Origin: Linanthus parryae
Taxonomy: Eukaryota; Streptophyta; Magnoliopsida; Ericales; Polemoniaceae
DNA length: 64,000 bases
Reading direction: 5' to 3'
Assembly (NCBI GenBank): GCA_023055425.1
Contig: JALGPY010000003.1
Span: 73,259,491-73,323,490, forward strand
This document shows positions 43,032 through 54,300 of the stretch, one piece after another. Position numbers and translations under genes: made by a program. The notes below the pieces were generated by a model that worked only from the letters and a program-made list of their open reading frames with translations, was not told where the DNA came from and did no database searches. The stretch's first letter is position 1. Every line of letters begins with the position of its first letter.

Positions 43032-44048
43032 TCATATGCGATGGCATTTCTTTCCATTGGAGTAGAAACTTTCTATCTCCTTGGCTGCGAGATTATGTTT
43101 TACCACTCTTTTCAGAGTGTACACGTTCTTTCTTTGGTAGGCAACCGGCGGTGCCTCTTCGCGTGTGGAAAACTTTTCCTTAGCATCCTCCCTTGTCACC
43201 ATCACTCCCGCTGGTGATTGATCCTTGATGTCTTCCCATCGAGGAAAAGGAGTCGGATTAAACGGACCCGGCGTTTGCTCGTCCGCCATTTCGGTAAACC
43301 ACACCGCTTCAGTGAGGTGCGCCTCGTTTGGATTGATGGGATTTACCGAAGCCGGTATCTCCACTACTCTGTCGTTCCAGATGGCCTTCATCACCTGGTG
43401 AGCTGTTGAGGGAACCGCGTCAAAACGGTGAATCCAAGCTCGCCCTATGATCATGTGATACGTAGTATTCGCATCGATGACATAGAATTTGGCTGAGCAC
43501 TTGATCTTCCCTATCTGAACGCCCAAACGAATCCATCCTTTCGTCATCCTAGAATCACTCCCGAATCCCATCAGCGGGGAGGGGAGTCTGACAATCTTCT
43601 TCTTCGAGATTCCTGCCAATTTTAGATTGTTAAGCGAGAACACGTTGACGGCTGCTCCACCATCAACGAATTCCCTCTTAAATTCGACATCATTGATCAC
43701 CGCTGTTACATATAAGGGCTTCTGGTGGCCCGAGTCCGTCTTCTTATCGCTTGCGGAGAAGGTCATAACCTTTTCCGTAGAGCAAGACGCCCTAATAACT
43801 TTTCCATTCGAGACCACGATATCATCCTCGAAGTCTTCTGCCACCCTTAGAATCGAATTTTTCATTTCTTTCTGGCAATTCTCCGAAAAGTTCATTTCGT
43901 CGAAGAACTTGCTGAACCCGTGCGACCCCATCATTCGATTGGCACGCTCGTCCTCCGTGTCTATGTTGTATTCCTCATCATTGTGAATTTCAGCAATGAT
44001 AGGCAAGCCATCTTCCGCAATCTCTTCAAGATCCATAATCGCAATCAT
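43032..44048 (-). CDS. Aspartic protease region of the Tat-like element
   Basis: Open for 338 codons. The protease core is LYVTAVINDVEFKREFVDGG with AAVNVFSLNNLKLAG (Asp-Gly-Gly-Ala in place of the common D-S/T-G-A), then LGVQIGKIKCSAKFYVID and TYHMIIGRAWIHRFDAVPST. These are the flap and hydrophobic-GR segments of Tat-type proteases. The tail after about residue 250 is a linker to RT (VYTLKRVVKHNLAAKEIESF). It cuts the polyprotein. Separated from gag by stops at about 44049-44117. Confidence 0.85.
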   Translation of the reverse strand: MIAIMDLEEIAEDGLPIIAEIHNDEEYNIDTEDERANRMMGSHGFSKFFDEMNFSENCQKEMKNSILRVAEDFEDDIVVSNGKVIRASCSTEKVMTFSASDKKTDSGHQKPLYVTAVINDVEFKREFVDGGAAVNVFSLNNLKLAGISKKKIVRLPSPLMGFGSDSRMTKGWIRLGVQIGKIKCSAKFYVIDANTTYHMIIGRAWIHRFDAVPSTAHQVMKAIWNDRVVEIPASVNPINPNEAHLTEAVWFTEMADEQTPGPFNPTPFPRWEDIKDQSPAGVMVTREDAKEKFSTREEAPPVAYQRKNVYTLKRVVKHNLAAKEIESFYSNGKKCHRI

Positions 44049-44117
44049 GGCTACTTATTTTCCTTTCGGCTCTTGCTCCGCGTGGGCTGGCAGCGGATTG
44101 TTTCACACGTCTTGTCT

Positions 44118-44471
44118 CTAATCGCTGACAATAAACTCGCCGTCCTTCATTTTTTGGCTCACCATGTACCTGAGTTTCTTGAAGTCAGCTGTGGGGTGCA
44201 TAATTTTCCCGTGGCATTCGCACCACTTCGGGTCCCTCATCATCTCCTTAGAGGGTATCCTTTCAAGCGGAGGCAAGATTCCATCCTTACGCCACTGTTT
44301 GCATAAGTCGATCACTTCCTCTATCGAGCATGGCAGAGGCGGCGCATCTGAGTTGGTAACCCTGGGCTGCTTGTGCGGCGAAACTGCATTAACCTCAGGT
44401 TCGCGCCCCCTCTTATAGCTAAATCTTCCAATCTTGAAATTCGTTCCCCCTTTAGGGTAGTTCAGGGGCAT
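44118..44471 (-). CDS. Gag C-terminal region with a Cys/His box
   Basis: Encodes PPLPCSIEEVIDLCKQWRKD, then KWCECHGKIMHPTADFKKLR, a C-x-C-H ... H pattern like the CxYHxxxGHxTxxC box at the end of Tat gags. It overlaps the upstream gag frame by 20 bp in another frame (44452-44471), where ...HAPELP stops and KGGTNFKIGRFSYK continues. Either a one-base indel or a normal frame change between gag and pro; the indel is more likely because the sense continues smoothly. Confidence 0.7.
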   Translation of the reverse strand: MPLNYPKGGTNFKIGRFSYKRGREPEVNAVSPHKQPRVTNSDAPPLPCSIEEVIDLCKQWRKDGILPPLERIPSKEMMRDPKWCECHGKIMHPTADFKKLRYMVSQKMKDGEFIVSD

Positions 44472-45639
44472 GCTTCTTCTTCTGCCTTTCCACTATAGGC
44501 TCTATGTTTATCATGCATTCAATCAGCTTTGAAAAGGTAGGAGTCTGTAGGTTGATCAGCATACCTTTGTACTCATCTCGCATGCGTTGTAGACATATCT
44601 CCACGAGCCTGCCCTCGAGCACTTCGTCTCTGCTCTCCAAGGATTTGTCCCTGAATTTCTTGATGAATGTGACTCCATCTTCCTCATGCTTCTGGTACAT
44701 ACAAGAGAGATGAATCATTGTAACCTTCTCTTCCACCTGGAAGAATTTGGTGTAGAACTTCTGAACCATGTCATCCCAAGTTTTAACAGATCCGGCCTCC
44801 AACGTTCTATACCATTTGTAGGCCACATTTCCCAAAGATTTTGGGAACTCGCGCATCAGCAACTTGGGATCAGCCCCGTATGGTCCCATCACATCGATGA
44901 AACGCATGACGTGCTCGTGGGCATTCCCGTTCACATCTTCAAAATTTTCCCACTTAGGAGCCTTATACCCTGCGGGGTTAGGCATGAGATAGATCTCACG
45001 TGGGATAGGTGGATCGTTGTCTACCTTTGGAATAATGGTGTCTGCAAACGGCTGATTGGCCAAGAAGGTCTCTATGCGCCGCTGCAGCGACGTCATACAT
45101 TCCAGTGCACTTCCCCCAGCAGCAGGAGGAAGGGTTGTTGTAGCCGGCGGGGACACATATGCTGCGGTCGGGCTAGGGGTGTAAGTCACGTTGCCCAGCA
45201 TTGCCGGCGGAGGAGGCAAGGGGTATTGTGAAGAAAGGTTGGGTGCCACAGTTGGTGGTTGAGGAATATGTGTGGTAAGAGGCAGTATCTGGGCTGTCTG
45301 CCCCTGAACAGAGGGTAATTGCACCATTGCTGGTGGGGTTTGCGAATTAGGGTTAGGTGGTGTCGGTACCACTCCAGTCCCCTGAGTGGTAGAGGTTCCC
45401 CCTCCCTGAGAGATGGCAGTGCCCGCTGTACGATTCGGAGCAAGGGTTACCAGAATGGCCATTATACGTTCCATCTGTGCGGATTGAGCCTGAAGGGCCT
45501 TTCCCTGATTCTGGATGGTGGCGTTTAGAGCCTCCAACGTCGGAGTCCCACTGGCGACCACAGAGGCGTGACGAGTCTCCTTTCCTAAGGTTGTCTCCGT
45601 GGAGGGTGATCTGTTACTGACATCATCTTTGTGAGACAT
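44452..45639 (-). CDS. Gag of the Tat-like element
   Basis: Open for 395 codons from MSHKDDVSNRSPS at 45639, 17 bp after the primer site. A Pro/Thr/Gln-rich region occupies residues 70-175. The retrotransposon gag domain follows at about 215-360: GYKAPKWENFEDVNGNAHEH, KSLGNVAYKWYRTLEAGSVK, TWDDMVQKFYTKFFQVEEKV and KHEEDGVTFIKKFRDKSLES. Gag forms the particle. No stop inside; the end joins the Cys/His-box frame by a shift. Confidence 0.88.
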   Translation of the reverse strand: MSHKDDVSNRSPSTETTLGKETRHASVVASGTPTLEALNATIQNQGKALQAQSAQMERIMAILVTLAPNRTAGTAISQGGGTSTTQGTGVVPTPPNPNSQTPPAMVQLPSVQGQTAQILPLTTHIPQPPTVAPNLSSQYPLPPPPAMLGNVTYTPSPTAAYVSPPATTTLPPAAGGSALECMTSLQRRIETFLANQPFADTIIPKVDNDPPIPREIYLMPNPAGYKAPKWENFEDVNGNAHEHVMRFIDVMGPYGADPKLLMREFPKSLGNVAYKWYRTLEAGSVKTWDDMVQKFYTKFFQVEEKVTMIHLSCMYQKHEEDGVTFIKKFRDKSLESRDEVLEGRLVEICLQRMRDEYKGMLINLQTPTFSKLIECMINIEPIVERQKKKHAPELP

Positions 45640-45656
45640 GGTTGCTTGCAGTGGTT

Positions 45657-45679
45657 CGATTCACGTCGGGTTCACCAAA
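45657..45679 (-). other. Primer-binding site of the Tat-like element
   Basis: The minus strand right after the LTR reads TTTGGTGAACCCGACGTGAA; the plus strand therefore contains GTTCGATTCACG then GGGTTCACCA, looking like the 3' end of a tRNA with its terminal CCA. I cannot name the tRNA with certainty. Confidence 0.65.
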
Positions 45680-46287
45680 TGTGTACGAGAGAATCCTTTA
45701 GGGAGGACTCAATATACACCAAGATCAGAGGATAAGAACACAGGAAGAGTAGGGTTGTGTGTAGGGAGACAGTAAGGCAATAGTACTGTATGAGAGAGAG
45801 ACAGAATATTGGCAGAGCTTCCGCAAATCTCAGGTGATTCGCCCTTGTATGGAAGGGTTATCGATCCTATATATAACGGAGAATGTGAGCGTTGTAGTGG
45901 GTTAATGCGCCCATTAAGGGCGGCTTAATTAGCTTAACCACAACGGCACGTTCGTCCGCGTATATAGGAACCGTTACGCACGTCGTCCGCGTATACCGGA
46001 ACCGTTATGAGGTTCACCGGGTTTATGGAGCTCGTGCCATAAATCTCTCAAAGCAGTTACTAAAGGTCGCGCGTAAGCTTGGTTGTCGCTCGCACGTGAC
46101 AGGACTTACTCTAGCCTCCAAACCACTAAGTCCCTACAAGTCCCGTGTGGTGGTATGCGAGGGCCCTGTCTCGCAGCCCCCACATGGATCAGCGCGGGTG
46201 GTGATTCAGTGTGTGTGGAGCACAGTTAGGTGTGCTGGATGATCGCCACATGGCTAAGATCTGCTTGCCTAGAAAGCACTATCTACA
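45680..46287 (-). repeat. 5' LTR of the Tat-like element, 608 bp
   Basis: Plus strand TGTGTACGAGAGAATCC to AAGCACTATCTACA, followed by TSD CCAGC (46288-46292). The minus-strand TATA core TTATATATA is at 45868-45876. Partner of 30227-30835. Confidence 0.93.
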
Positions 46288-47950
46288 CCAGCTCACAACT
46301 CCTCCATTTAGGAAAAACACATAATGCGACTGCGATATGAAATCATCCTTGTCAGTTTGGAAGCTCGCGTCAGTGTAACCTATTACACTGAGTTCTTCCT
46401 ACCGTCCATATATCAAAAATGCATCATTAGTTCTTCTCAAGTACTTCAGGATGTTCTTGATAGCAATTTAGTGACTCTCACCTGATTTGACTGGTATCTG
46501 CTTGTCATAATCAATGCATATGACACATCTGGTCTAGTACATACCAAGGCGTACATGATAGAACCAATAGTCGACGCATACGAGATCTTACTCATGCGGT
46601 CCTTCTTAATATGATTGGAACAGTCAGCCTTCTTAAGGGTGACTCAATGCGACATGGGCAAGAATCCTTTCTCCTATTCTTGCATGTTGAGTCGTTTCAA
46701 CACCTTGTCTAAATATGTACCTTGACATAGCCGAGCAACTTCATAGATCTATCCTTATAGATCTTGATACCAAGTATATAAGCTGCATCCCCTATGTATT
46801 TTATTGAGAAACACTTTCCTAGCCAATCTTTAATAGATTGCAAGGTAGGGACATCGTTTCCAATGAGTAGTATGTCATCCACATACAAGAAAAGAATACA
46901 ACAGAGCTCCCACTAAACTTTTTGTAGACACAAGGTTCTTCTTCGTTCTTGATAAAGCCAAATTCTTTGAATGCATCATCAAAACTTAGATTTCAACTTC
47001 TAGAAGCTTGCTTCATTACATAACTGGATCGCTGCAACTTACACATTTTGTTAGCTTGTTCTAGATCCTCAAAATCCTCTGGTTATGTCATGTACACATC
47101 CTCAAGGACGTTTCCACAGAGAAACGCTGTTTTGACTTCCATATGGCAAATCATAGTCATGATAAGCTGCAAGAGCAAGTAAAATACGAATGGATTTGGC
47201 CATTGGGACTGGGGAAAAGGTTTCATCATAGTGAATACAATGAATCTATCTAGGTACTTTTGCTACCAATCGACCCTTATAGGAAATCGCATTACCATCC
47301 TTGTCGGTTTTCTTCTTGAAAACCCACTTGCACCCTACGGCCCGAGCCCCTTGGGGTGGTTTCACCAAGGTCCATACTTTGTTGGTATACATGGATTCCA
47401 TCTCGGATCTCATGGATTCATGCAACTTTTGAGAGTTCATCCCTTTCAATAGCCTCCCATAGGTAGTAGGATCATCATCTATGAGAAACGCGTCACCAGG
47501 CTCAGTCACGAGAAGTCCATACCTCTTAGGCTCATCACCTACAATGTTCTTGTGTTACTTGAGCAGGTTGCTCCACAACACCTTGCGGTTCCTTCTGATG
47601 CTCCATTGTTGGATCAGTGCTTTGTGGCTCTTGAACTTCTTCAAGTTCTACAGTCCTCCCACTGGCTTCTTTAGATACAAATTCTTTTTCTAGAAACACA
47701 CCGGTCTGAACAACAAAGACTTTGTTCTCGATTGGATTGTAGAAATAATATCCTTTTTTTTCCTTAGGGTATCCCACAATTTACATTTATCCGACTTGGT
47801 TTCGAGCTTTTGTGATTGTAAATGCTTTACGTAGACTTCGCAACCCCAAATCTTCATAAACGACACAATGGGACGCCTCCTAGTTCATATTTCATATGGT
47901 GTCTTCATGACTGATTTTGATGGAACACGTTTAAGGGAAAAAGATGGAGT
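46288..47950 (-). pseudogene. Copia A RNase H (rest) and reverse transcriptase, decayed
   Basis: Continues the pol interrupted at 30226. RNase H pieces lie at about 46288-46600. RT signs: TTTTG-YVDDIL-coding sequence near 46870-46890 (plus-strand ...GTCATCCACATACAAG), and the open piece 47509-47246 with TNKVWTLVKPPQGARAVGCK then WVFKKKTDKDGNAISYKGRL. The RT/integrase linker 47777-47535 reads GYYFYNPIENKVFVVQTGVF. Many shifts and stops show this copy is older than Copia B. Confidence 0.88.
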
Positions 47951-47961
47951 TGAGCATGGCC

Positions 47962-48312
47962 TCAAAATGATATTGGAAGATTAGTTTGACACATCATAGA
48001 TCGAACCATGTCCAACAGTGTTCGATTCCTCCTTTCAGACACACCATTCCACTGTGGTGTTCCAGGTGGAGTGAGTTGGGACAAGATCCCACACTCTCTA
48101 AGATAGTCGTCAAACTCTTGGCTTAAGTATTCTCCTCCAAGATCCGATCGTAGAGCGTTAATACTCTTGCCATGTTGCTTCTCTACTTCATTCTTGAATT
48201 CTTTAAACTTTTCAACGAATTCATATTTGTTCTTCATAAGATACACAAACCCGTATCTACTGAATTCATTATAGTCCACACACACCAGTATGTACGATTT
48301 CCAATAGCTCAC
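47962..48312 (-). pseudogene. Copia A integrase core fragment (copy 1)
   Basis: Frame with FSRYGFVYLMKNKYEFVEKF, ALRSDLGGEYLSQEFDDYL and NGVSERRNRTLLDMVRS. Second Asp and Glu of the DDE triad are present; the residue after Asp is Leu where copy 2 keeps the usual Arg (SDRGGEY), so copy 1 acquired the change after duplication. The N-terminal part is out of frame. Confidence 0.9.
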
Positions 48313-48385
48313 AAGTCATCTCACCTTTCTTATTGAAAGGAGACTTAGTCATCTTTCCCAATAAACAAGATTCACATGTCTCATA

Positions 48386-49585
48386 TTATTCATAATCAAA
48401 TGAGTCTAGGAGTCCATCCTTATGGTGTCTAGAAATGTGCTTCTTGTTTGTATGGCCTAAACAAAAAATGCCATAGATAAGTGGATTTAAATTATTAATT
48501 TTAATCCTTTTGATATTTATGTTATAGACGGAATTACCTAGATCAAGGATATAAAATCCATCAGACAAAAGTGCATTACAATAACGCATACTATCAAAAT
48601 AAATGGAGCAAAATTTGTCCTTTATTGTGATAGAAAACCTATCTTGTCCAAACAAGAAATATAAATAATTTTTCTACTCATAGCAGGGACATAAAAACAA
48701 TTGTCTAATTCTAGAATAAATCCTGAAGGTAAAGGTAACTCATAAACGCCTACGGCTAATGCATAAACTCCTGCACCATTCCCTACGCGCAAATCTATCT
48801 CCCCTTTAGCCAGTCGTCTGCTTCTCTTGAGATCCTGCACATTTCAAGAAATGTGAGATCCACGTCCAGTATCCTATAACCAAGATGAAGAGATAAACAG
48901 ATCGACATCTATAACAAAAATACCTGGAGGTGGTGGAATCCATACTCCAAGCCTTTTATCTTCCAGATAATTTCAACAGTTCCTCTTCTAGTGGACAGTC
49001 TGGCTACAATAGTGATATGAGCCCTTAGCAACCCCACCAGTAGGCTTCACGACAACTTCCTTGGGCTTGGCAACTAATTTACTCTTCCCTTTAGATTTCA
49101 TAGCAATTTTCTTGCTCTTCCCTTTGTTGACCAAAATTATGACCTTGCCTTTACCTTTATTAATGCTCTATTCAGCGGTCCTCAACATATTAAGCAAGTC
49201 TGGAAGAGTTTTATTTATCTCATTCATATTTTAGTTCATGATGAACTGACTATAACTGTCCGAAAACAATTGCAAGATGAGATCAGTAGCCAACTCTTGG
49301 CTAAATTGAAACCCCTACCTATTGAGATCCTCAAGATACCCGATCATACGGAGTACATGAGGTCATACTAGGTTTCCCTCTGGCAGACTACACTTGAACA
49401 GTGCTTTTGAAACTTCATACTGCTCATACCTTGCTTTTTCTTGGAAGAGCTGTCTCAAATTTATGATCATATCATACGCCTCCACGTTCTCATGTTGCCT
49501 ATGATGCTCAGAGGTCATGGTGCAAAGCATTAGGCAAGCACATTAATAGAGTCACCAAAAATCTTCTGATGTGTAACTCTAAAAT
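48386..49585 (-). pseudogene. Copia A protease, pre-integrase and gag remnants (copy 1)
   Basis: The GAG-pre-integrase region at 48655-48386 reads IFCLGHTNKKHISRHHKDGL then LDSFDYE. The frame at 48840-48622 reads RVGNGAGVYALAVGVYELPL then FYVPAMSRKIIYISCLDKIG (protease C-terminal side). Gag is recognised at nucleotide level from about 49000 to 49585 by similarity to 25973-26500 (GATGAGATCAGT, CCCGATCATACGGAG) but has many stops. Confidence 0.82.
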
Positions 49586-50228
49586 GAGTTCATGTATGTT
49601 TCTTTACTTATCTAAGCTTGACTCTTCTCTCCGAAATTGTTTTCTCAAACTCACATGCTTCATGTTTAAAAATCTAATACGTCCTGATTTATATTTAAAC
49701 TACCCATAGTAATATCACGAGTATCTTCTTAGTTGTATCACTTTGTGCAAGTATTTCTAGTATCTCATTCGGTTCATTTAGGATTTGGATCGAGTGAGTT
49801 CATGTGTGAGTGATTTTTAAGAGAAGTTGTTTGCTTGTTCTTTCTAGATTTATAGGTTGAAGATTATGAATTTATCATATGTTTTTTATGATGTGATTTT
49901 GGCGTCTTGTCTCATTTGTTGCATGATGTCGATTTGGTTTTCTTGTTTTGTGGCTTTAGAGTGTAAATTTTAGGTACTTTTGTTTGATTTGAGGCTTGGA
50001 TAGGAATTGAACTAGCTTGCTGTTAAGTACCCTTGCGTTGCGTGTCCCTGAAGCCTTATAAACGAGAGAAATGCTTGGAATCTCATCGAATTGGAATTGA
50101 GATTATTTTCATTTAAGATCTTGAATCCTACGGTTGATATGGACTACATAAAAGTGAAAATAAATTCTCAAAGATAAAATGTGAACCAAATTAGTCAACG
50201 ATCTGTCATGTCCCTCAAGCTTTATGGG
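49586..50228. other. Unassigned noncoding stretch (copy 1; repeated at 53002-53644)
   Basis: After the copia similarity ends, no frame or known repeat is recognised up to the LTR fragment at 50229. It may be the internal 3' region of the Athila-like subfamily whose LTR follows (ends CTTTATGGGCCAC), but I could not show this. Confidence 0.35.
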
Positions 50229-50604
50229 CCACTGATAGCGCCTTTTAGGAGCTATATCTTATTGCCATTTACCACATTAATATGAGAGATTTGAGATTAA
50301 TTTCAGAGAAAATTAGTCATTTTGCCACTTGTTGCTTCCTATGCGCTATATTGTTAGTTCAAGCGTTTCGATGCATATTTAGTTATTATTTGTCAAATAT
50401 AATCGCTTTTTATGTTTGTTCATGCTGTCTTGACAGAAATAGATGCTAATTGGTTGGTAGGAGGCATGGAACGAACTTCGGAAACAACGAGATCTCAAGT
50501 GGAGTGAAGAGAAGCAAATTGGAGAAGCTAGAATGACTAGTCTGCATTTACTTGATCAGATCTGGAATTCTACAACGAATTTGGGAGTGAGACTGGTGCC
50601 AAAT
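50229..50604 (+). repeat. Truncated Athila-like LTR fragment (copy 1; also 53645-54020)
   Basis: TGATAGCGCCTTTTAGGAGC and the following ~375 bp are the reverse complement of the solo LTR's right end (17810-18187), including CAAATATAATCGCTT and AACTTCGGAAACAACG. Only the LTR's first quarter is present; it then changes to gypsy sequence at about 50605. Confidence 0.85.
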
Positions 50605-50723
50605 GAAAGTAGACATAAATAGTATGGTGGGGGTTGTTTTGTGAAATTTCATAGACTTTAGAACCTTTCCGAGACGTAGAGAACCTAGCTTCAAGGACGA
50701 AGATCTCTTTAAGGGGGGAAGGA
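50605..50723 (+). other. Gypsy LTR scrap plus internal tail and PPT (copy 1; also 54021-54139)
   Basis: Positions 50605-50640 resemble the LTR piece at 57130-57165; then CATAGACTTTAGAACCTTTCCGAGACG (50641 on) matches 56949 on, the end of the short internal region of the element at 54140-59106. It finishes with AAGGGGGGAAGGA before the LTR, a polypurine tract. Confidence 0.75.
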
Positions 50724-51366
50724 TGTAACACCCCGTCTTTTTCTAAGTATAATTGACGCCTTTTTGTAAAGTTTAAATGTTAATTTTAGAGAATATATAG
50801 CTAGTTGGGGAGGTAGTTGTAATTATATGACATTAAATAGTATGGGTGGGGGTTGTATTGTGACATTTAATGAACTACGGGGATGCCTTTGTCTTTACCT
50901 AGATGTTGGCTAAGGGAAACACATTTTTTGTTCCCAATGTTTCTCTCTTTCTCTCCCCGTACGTCTCTCCCCCTCTCCCTATATATTCTCCCTCTCTTTC
51001 TCTTCATCGGCACCACCACCCCCGAGACTAACACCACCCCCAATGCCACCTCCATCTCTTCTCTCCTCTCTGCCTATCTCTCAGTCTCTCTCTCTCTTCT
51101 CTCTGTTCTGTGCCGACAAGAAACAGCAGCAGCAGTAGCGGCAACAACAGCCGCTTCCTTCCACGACGAGGAATGACCACCACCGCCACCAATTTTTCCG
51201 TCTCCATTCCTCTCGTCCTCTCCATCCCTATCTCTCGTTCGACCTCAGAAGAAGAAATAGACGAAGAAACAGCAACCACAGCAACAGGAGCAAGAAACTC
51301 CGGCGACCCACCATTGTTTCCGACGAGGAGTTTGCCGGAGCTCAACCAACGACACCCACCCATTAT

Positions 51367-54300
51367 TGAGCATGGCCTCAAAATGATATTGGAAGATTAG
51401 TTTGACACATCATAGATCGAACCATGTCCAACAGTGTTCGATTCCTCCTTTCAGACACACCATTCCACTGTGGTGTTCCAGGTGGAGTGAGTTGGGACAA
51501 GATCCCACACTCTCTAAGATAGTCGTCAAACTCTTGGCTTAAGTATTCTCCTCCACGATCCGATCGTAGAGCGTTAATACTCTTGCCATGTTGCTTCTCT
51601 ACTTCATTCTTGAATTCTTTAAACTTTTCAACGAATTCATATTTGTTCTTCATAAGATACACAAACCCGTATCTACTGAATTCATTATAGTCCACACACA
51701 CCAGTATGTACGATTTCCAATAGCTCACAAGTCATCTCACCTTTCTTATTGAAAGGAGACTTAGTCATCTTTCCCAATAAACAAGATTCACATGTCTCAT
51801 ATTATTCATAATCAAATGAGTCTAGGAGTCCATCCTTATGGTGTCTAGAAATGTGCTTCTTGTTTGTATGTCCTAAACAAAAAATGCCATAGATAAGTGG
51901 ATTTAAATTATTAATTTTAATCCTTTTGATATTTATGTTATAGACGGAATTACCTAGATCAAGGATATAAAATCCATCAGACAAAAGTGCATTACAATAA
52001 CGCATACTATCAAAATAAATGGAGCAAAATTTGTCCTTTATTGTGATAGAAAACCTATCTTGTCCAAACAAGAAATATAAATAATTTTTCTACTCATAGC
52101 AGGGACATAAAAACAATTGTCTAATTCTAGAATAAATCCTGAAGGTAAAGGTAACTCATAAACACCTACGGCTAATGCATAAACTCCTGCACCATTCCCT
52201 ACGCGCAAATCTATCTCCCCTTTAGCCAGTCGTCTGCTTCTCTTGAGATCCTGCGCATTTCAAGAAATGTGAGATCCACGTCCAGTATCCTATAACCAAG
52301 ATGAAGAGATAAACAGATCGACATCTATAACAAAAATACCTGGAGGTGGTGGAATCCATACTCCAAGCCTTTTATCTTCCAGATAATTTCAACAGTTCCT
52401 CTTCTAGTGGACAGTCTGGCTACAATAGTGATATGAGCCCTTAGCAACCCCACCAGTAGGCTTCACGACAACTTCCTTGGGCTTGGCAACTAATTTACTC
52501 TTCCCTTTAGATTTCATAGCAATTTTCTTGCTCTTCCCTTTGTTGACCAAAATTATGACCTTGCCTTTACCTTTATTAATGCTCTATTCAGCGGTCCTCA
52601 ACATATTAAGCAAGTCTGGAAGAGTTTTATTTATCTCATTCATATTTTAGTTCATGATGAACTGACTATAACTGTCCGAAAACAATTGCAAGATGAGATC
52701 AGTAGCCAACTCTTGGCTAAATTGAAACCCCAACCTATTGAGATCCTCAAGATACCCGATCATACGGAGTACATGAGGTCATACTGGGTTTCCCTCTGGC
52801 AGACTACACTTGAACAGTGCTTTTGAAACTTCATACTGCTCATACCTTGCTTTTTCTTGGAAGAGCTGTCTCAAATTTATGATCATATCATACGCCTCCA
52901 CGTTCTCATGTTGCCTATGATGCTCAGAGGTCATGGTGCAAAGCATTAGGCAAGCACATTAATAGAGTCACCAAAAATCTTCTGATGTGTAACTCTAAAA
53001 TGAGTTCATGTATGTTTCTTTACTTATCTAAGCTTGACTCTTCTCTCCGAAATTGTTTTCTCAAACTCACATGCTTCATGTTTAAAAATCTAATACGTCC
53101 TGATTTATATTTAAACTACCCATAGTAATATCACGAGTATCTTCTTAGTTGTATCACTTTGTGCAAGTATTTCTAGTATCTCATTCGGTTCATTTAGGAT
53201 TTCGATCGAGTGAGTTCATGTGTGAGTGATTTTTAAGAGAAGTTGTTTGCTTGTTCTTTCTAGATTTATAGGTTGAAGATTATGAATTTATCATATGTTT
53301 TTTATGATGTGATTTTGGCGTCTTGTCTCATTTGTTGCATGATGTCGATTTGGTTTTCTTGTTTTGTGGCTTTAGAGTGTAAATTTTAGGTACTTTTGTT
53401 TGATTTGAGGCTTGGATAGGAATTGAACTAGCTTGCTGTTAAGTACCCTTGCGTTGCGTGTCCCTGAAGCCTTATAAACGAGAGAAATGCTTGGAATCTC
53501 ATCGAATTGGAATTGAGATTATTTTCATTTAAGATCTTGAATCCTACGGTTGATATGGACTACATAAAAGTGAAAATAAATTCTCAAAGATAAAATGTGA
53601 ACCAAATTAGTCAACGATCTGTCATGTCCCTCAAGCTTTATGGGCCACTGATAGCGCCTTTTAGGAGCTATATCTTATTGCCATTTACCACATTAATATG
53701 AGAGATTTGAGATTAATTTCAGAGAAAATTAGTCATTTTGCCACTTGTTGCTTCCTATGCGCTATATTGTTAGTTCAAGCGTTTCGATGCATATTTAGTT
53801 ATTATTTGTCAAATATAATCGCTTTTTATGTTTGTTCATGCTGTCTTGACAGAAATAGATGCTAATTGGTTGGTAGGAGGCATGGAACGAACTTCGGAAA
53901 CAACGAGATCTCAAGTGGAGTGAAGAGAAGCAAATTGGAGAAGCTAGAATGACTAGTCTGCATTTACTTGATCAGATCTGGAATTCTACAACGAATTTGG
54001 GAGTGAGACTGGTGCCAAATGAAAGTAGACATAAATAGTATGGTGGGGGTTGTTTTGTGAAATTTCATAGACTTTAGAACCTTTCCGAGACGTAGAGAAC
54101 CTAGCTTCAAGGACGAAGATCTCTTTAAGGGGGGAAGGATGTAACACCCCGTCTTTTTCTAAGTATAATTGACGCCTTTTTGTAAAGTTTAAATGTTAAT
54201 TTTAGAGAATATATAGCTAGTTGGGGAGGTAGTTGTAATTATATGACATTAAATAGTATGGGTGGGGGTTGTATTGTGACATTTAATGAACTACGGGGAT

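Larger units (their letters stand above)
30227..46287 (-). mobile_element. Tat-like Ty3/gypsy element with an antisense gene, 16.1 kb
   Basis: LTRs 45680-46287 (5') and 30227-30835 (3') are flanked by CCAGC at 30222-30226 and 46288-46292. Minus-strand order is primer site, gag, protease, RT, RNase H (two units), integrase, then a 7-kb 3' region with tandem repeats and a plus-strand multi-exon PMD gene. Two RNase H units, a long 3' region and an antisense extra ORF are features of the Tat clade (Grande/RIRE2-type), so that placement is inferred. It is interrupted by a solo LTR (39516-40934) and its genes have several stops and shifts. Confidence 0.88.
47951..51366. repeat. Tandem duplication, copy 1 (3,416 bp)
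   Basis: Sequence from TTGAGCATGGCCTC to the CCCATTA junction repeats head-to-tail at 51367-54782. I found about 8 single-base differences over 3,416 bp, for example position 48139 A versus 51555 C. The unit is composite: Copia A integrase-protease-gag, an unknown stretch, an Athila-like LTR fragment and 643 bp of a gypsy LTR. The junction shows 2 bp of TT microhomology. Confidence 0.95.

Noticed and set aside
45640..45679. tRNA-like string GTTCGATTC...GGGTTCACCA on the plus strand
   Set aside because: It is the complement of the primer-binding site; no anticodon arm or full tRNA fold upstream.
51028..51381. Long frames on both strands in the CT/CCACCG-rich part of the gypsy LTR (also 54444-54822, 57213-57727, 57495-57989)
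   Set aside because: They overlap on both strands, have low-complexity composition and lie inside LTRs; better seen as untranslated leader sequence.
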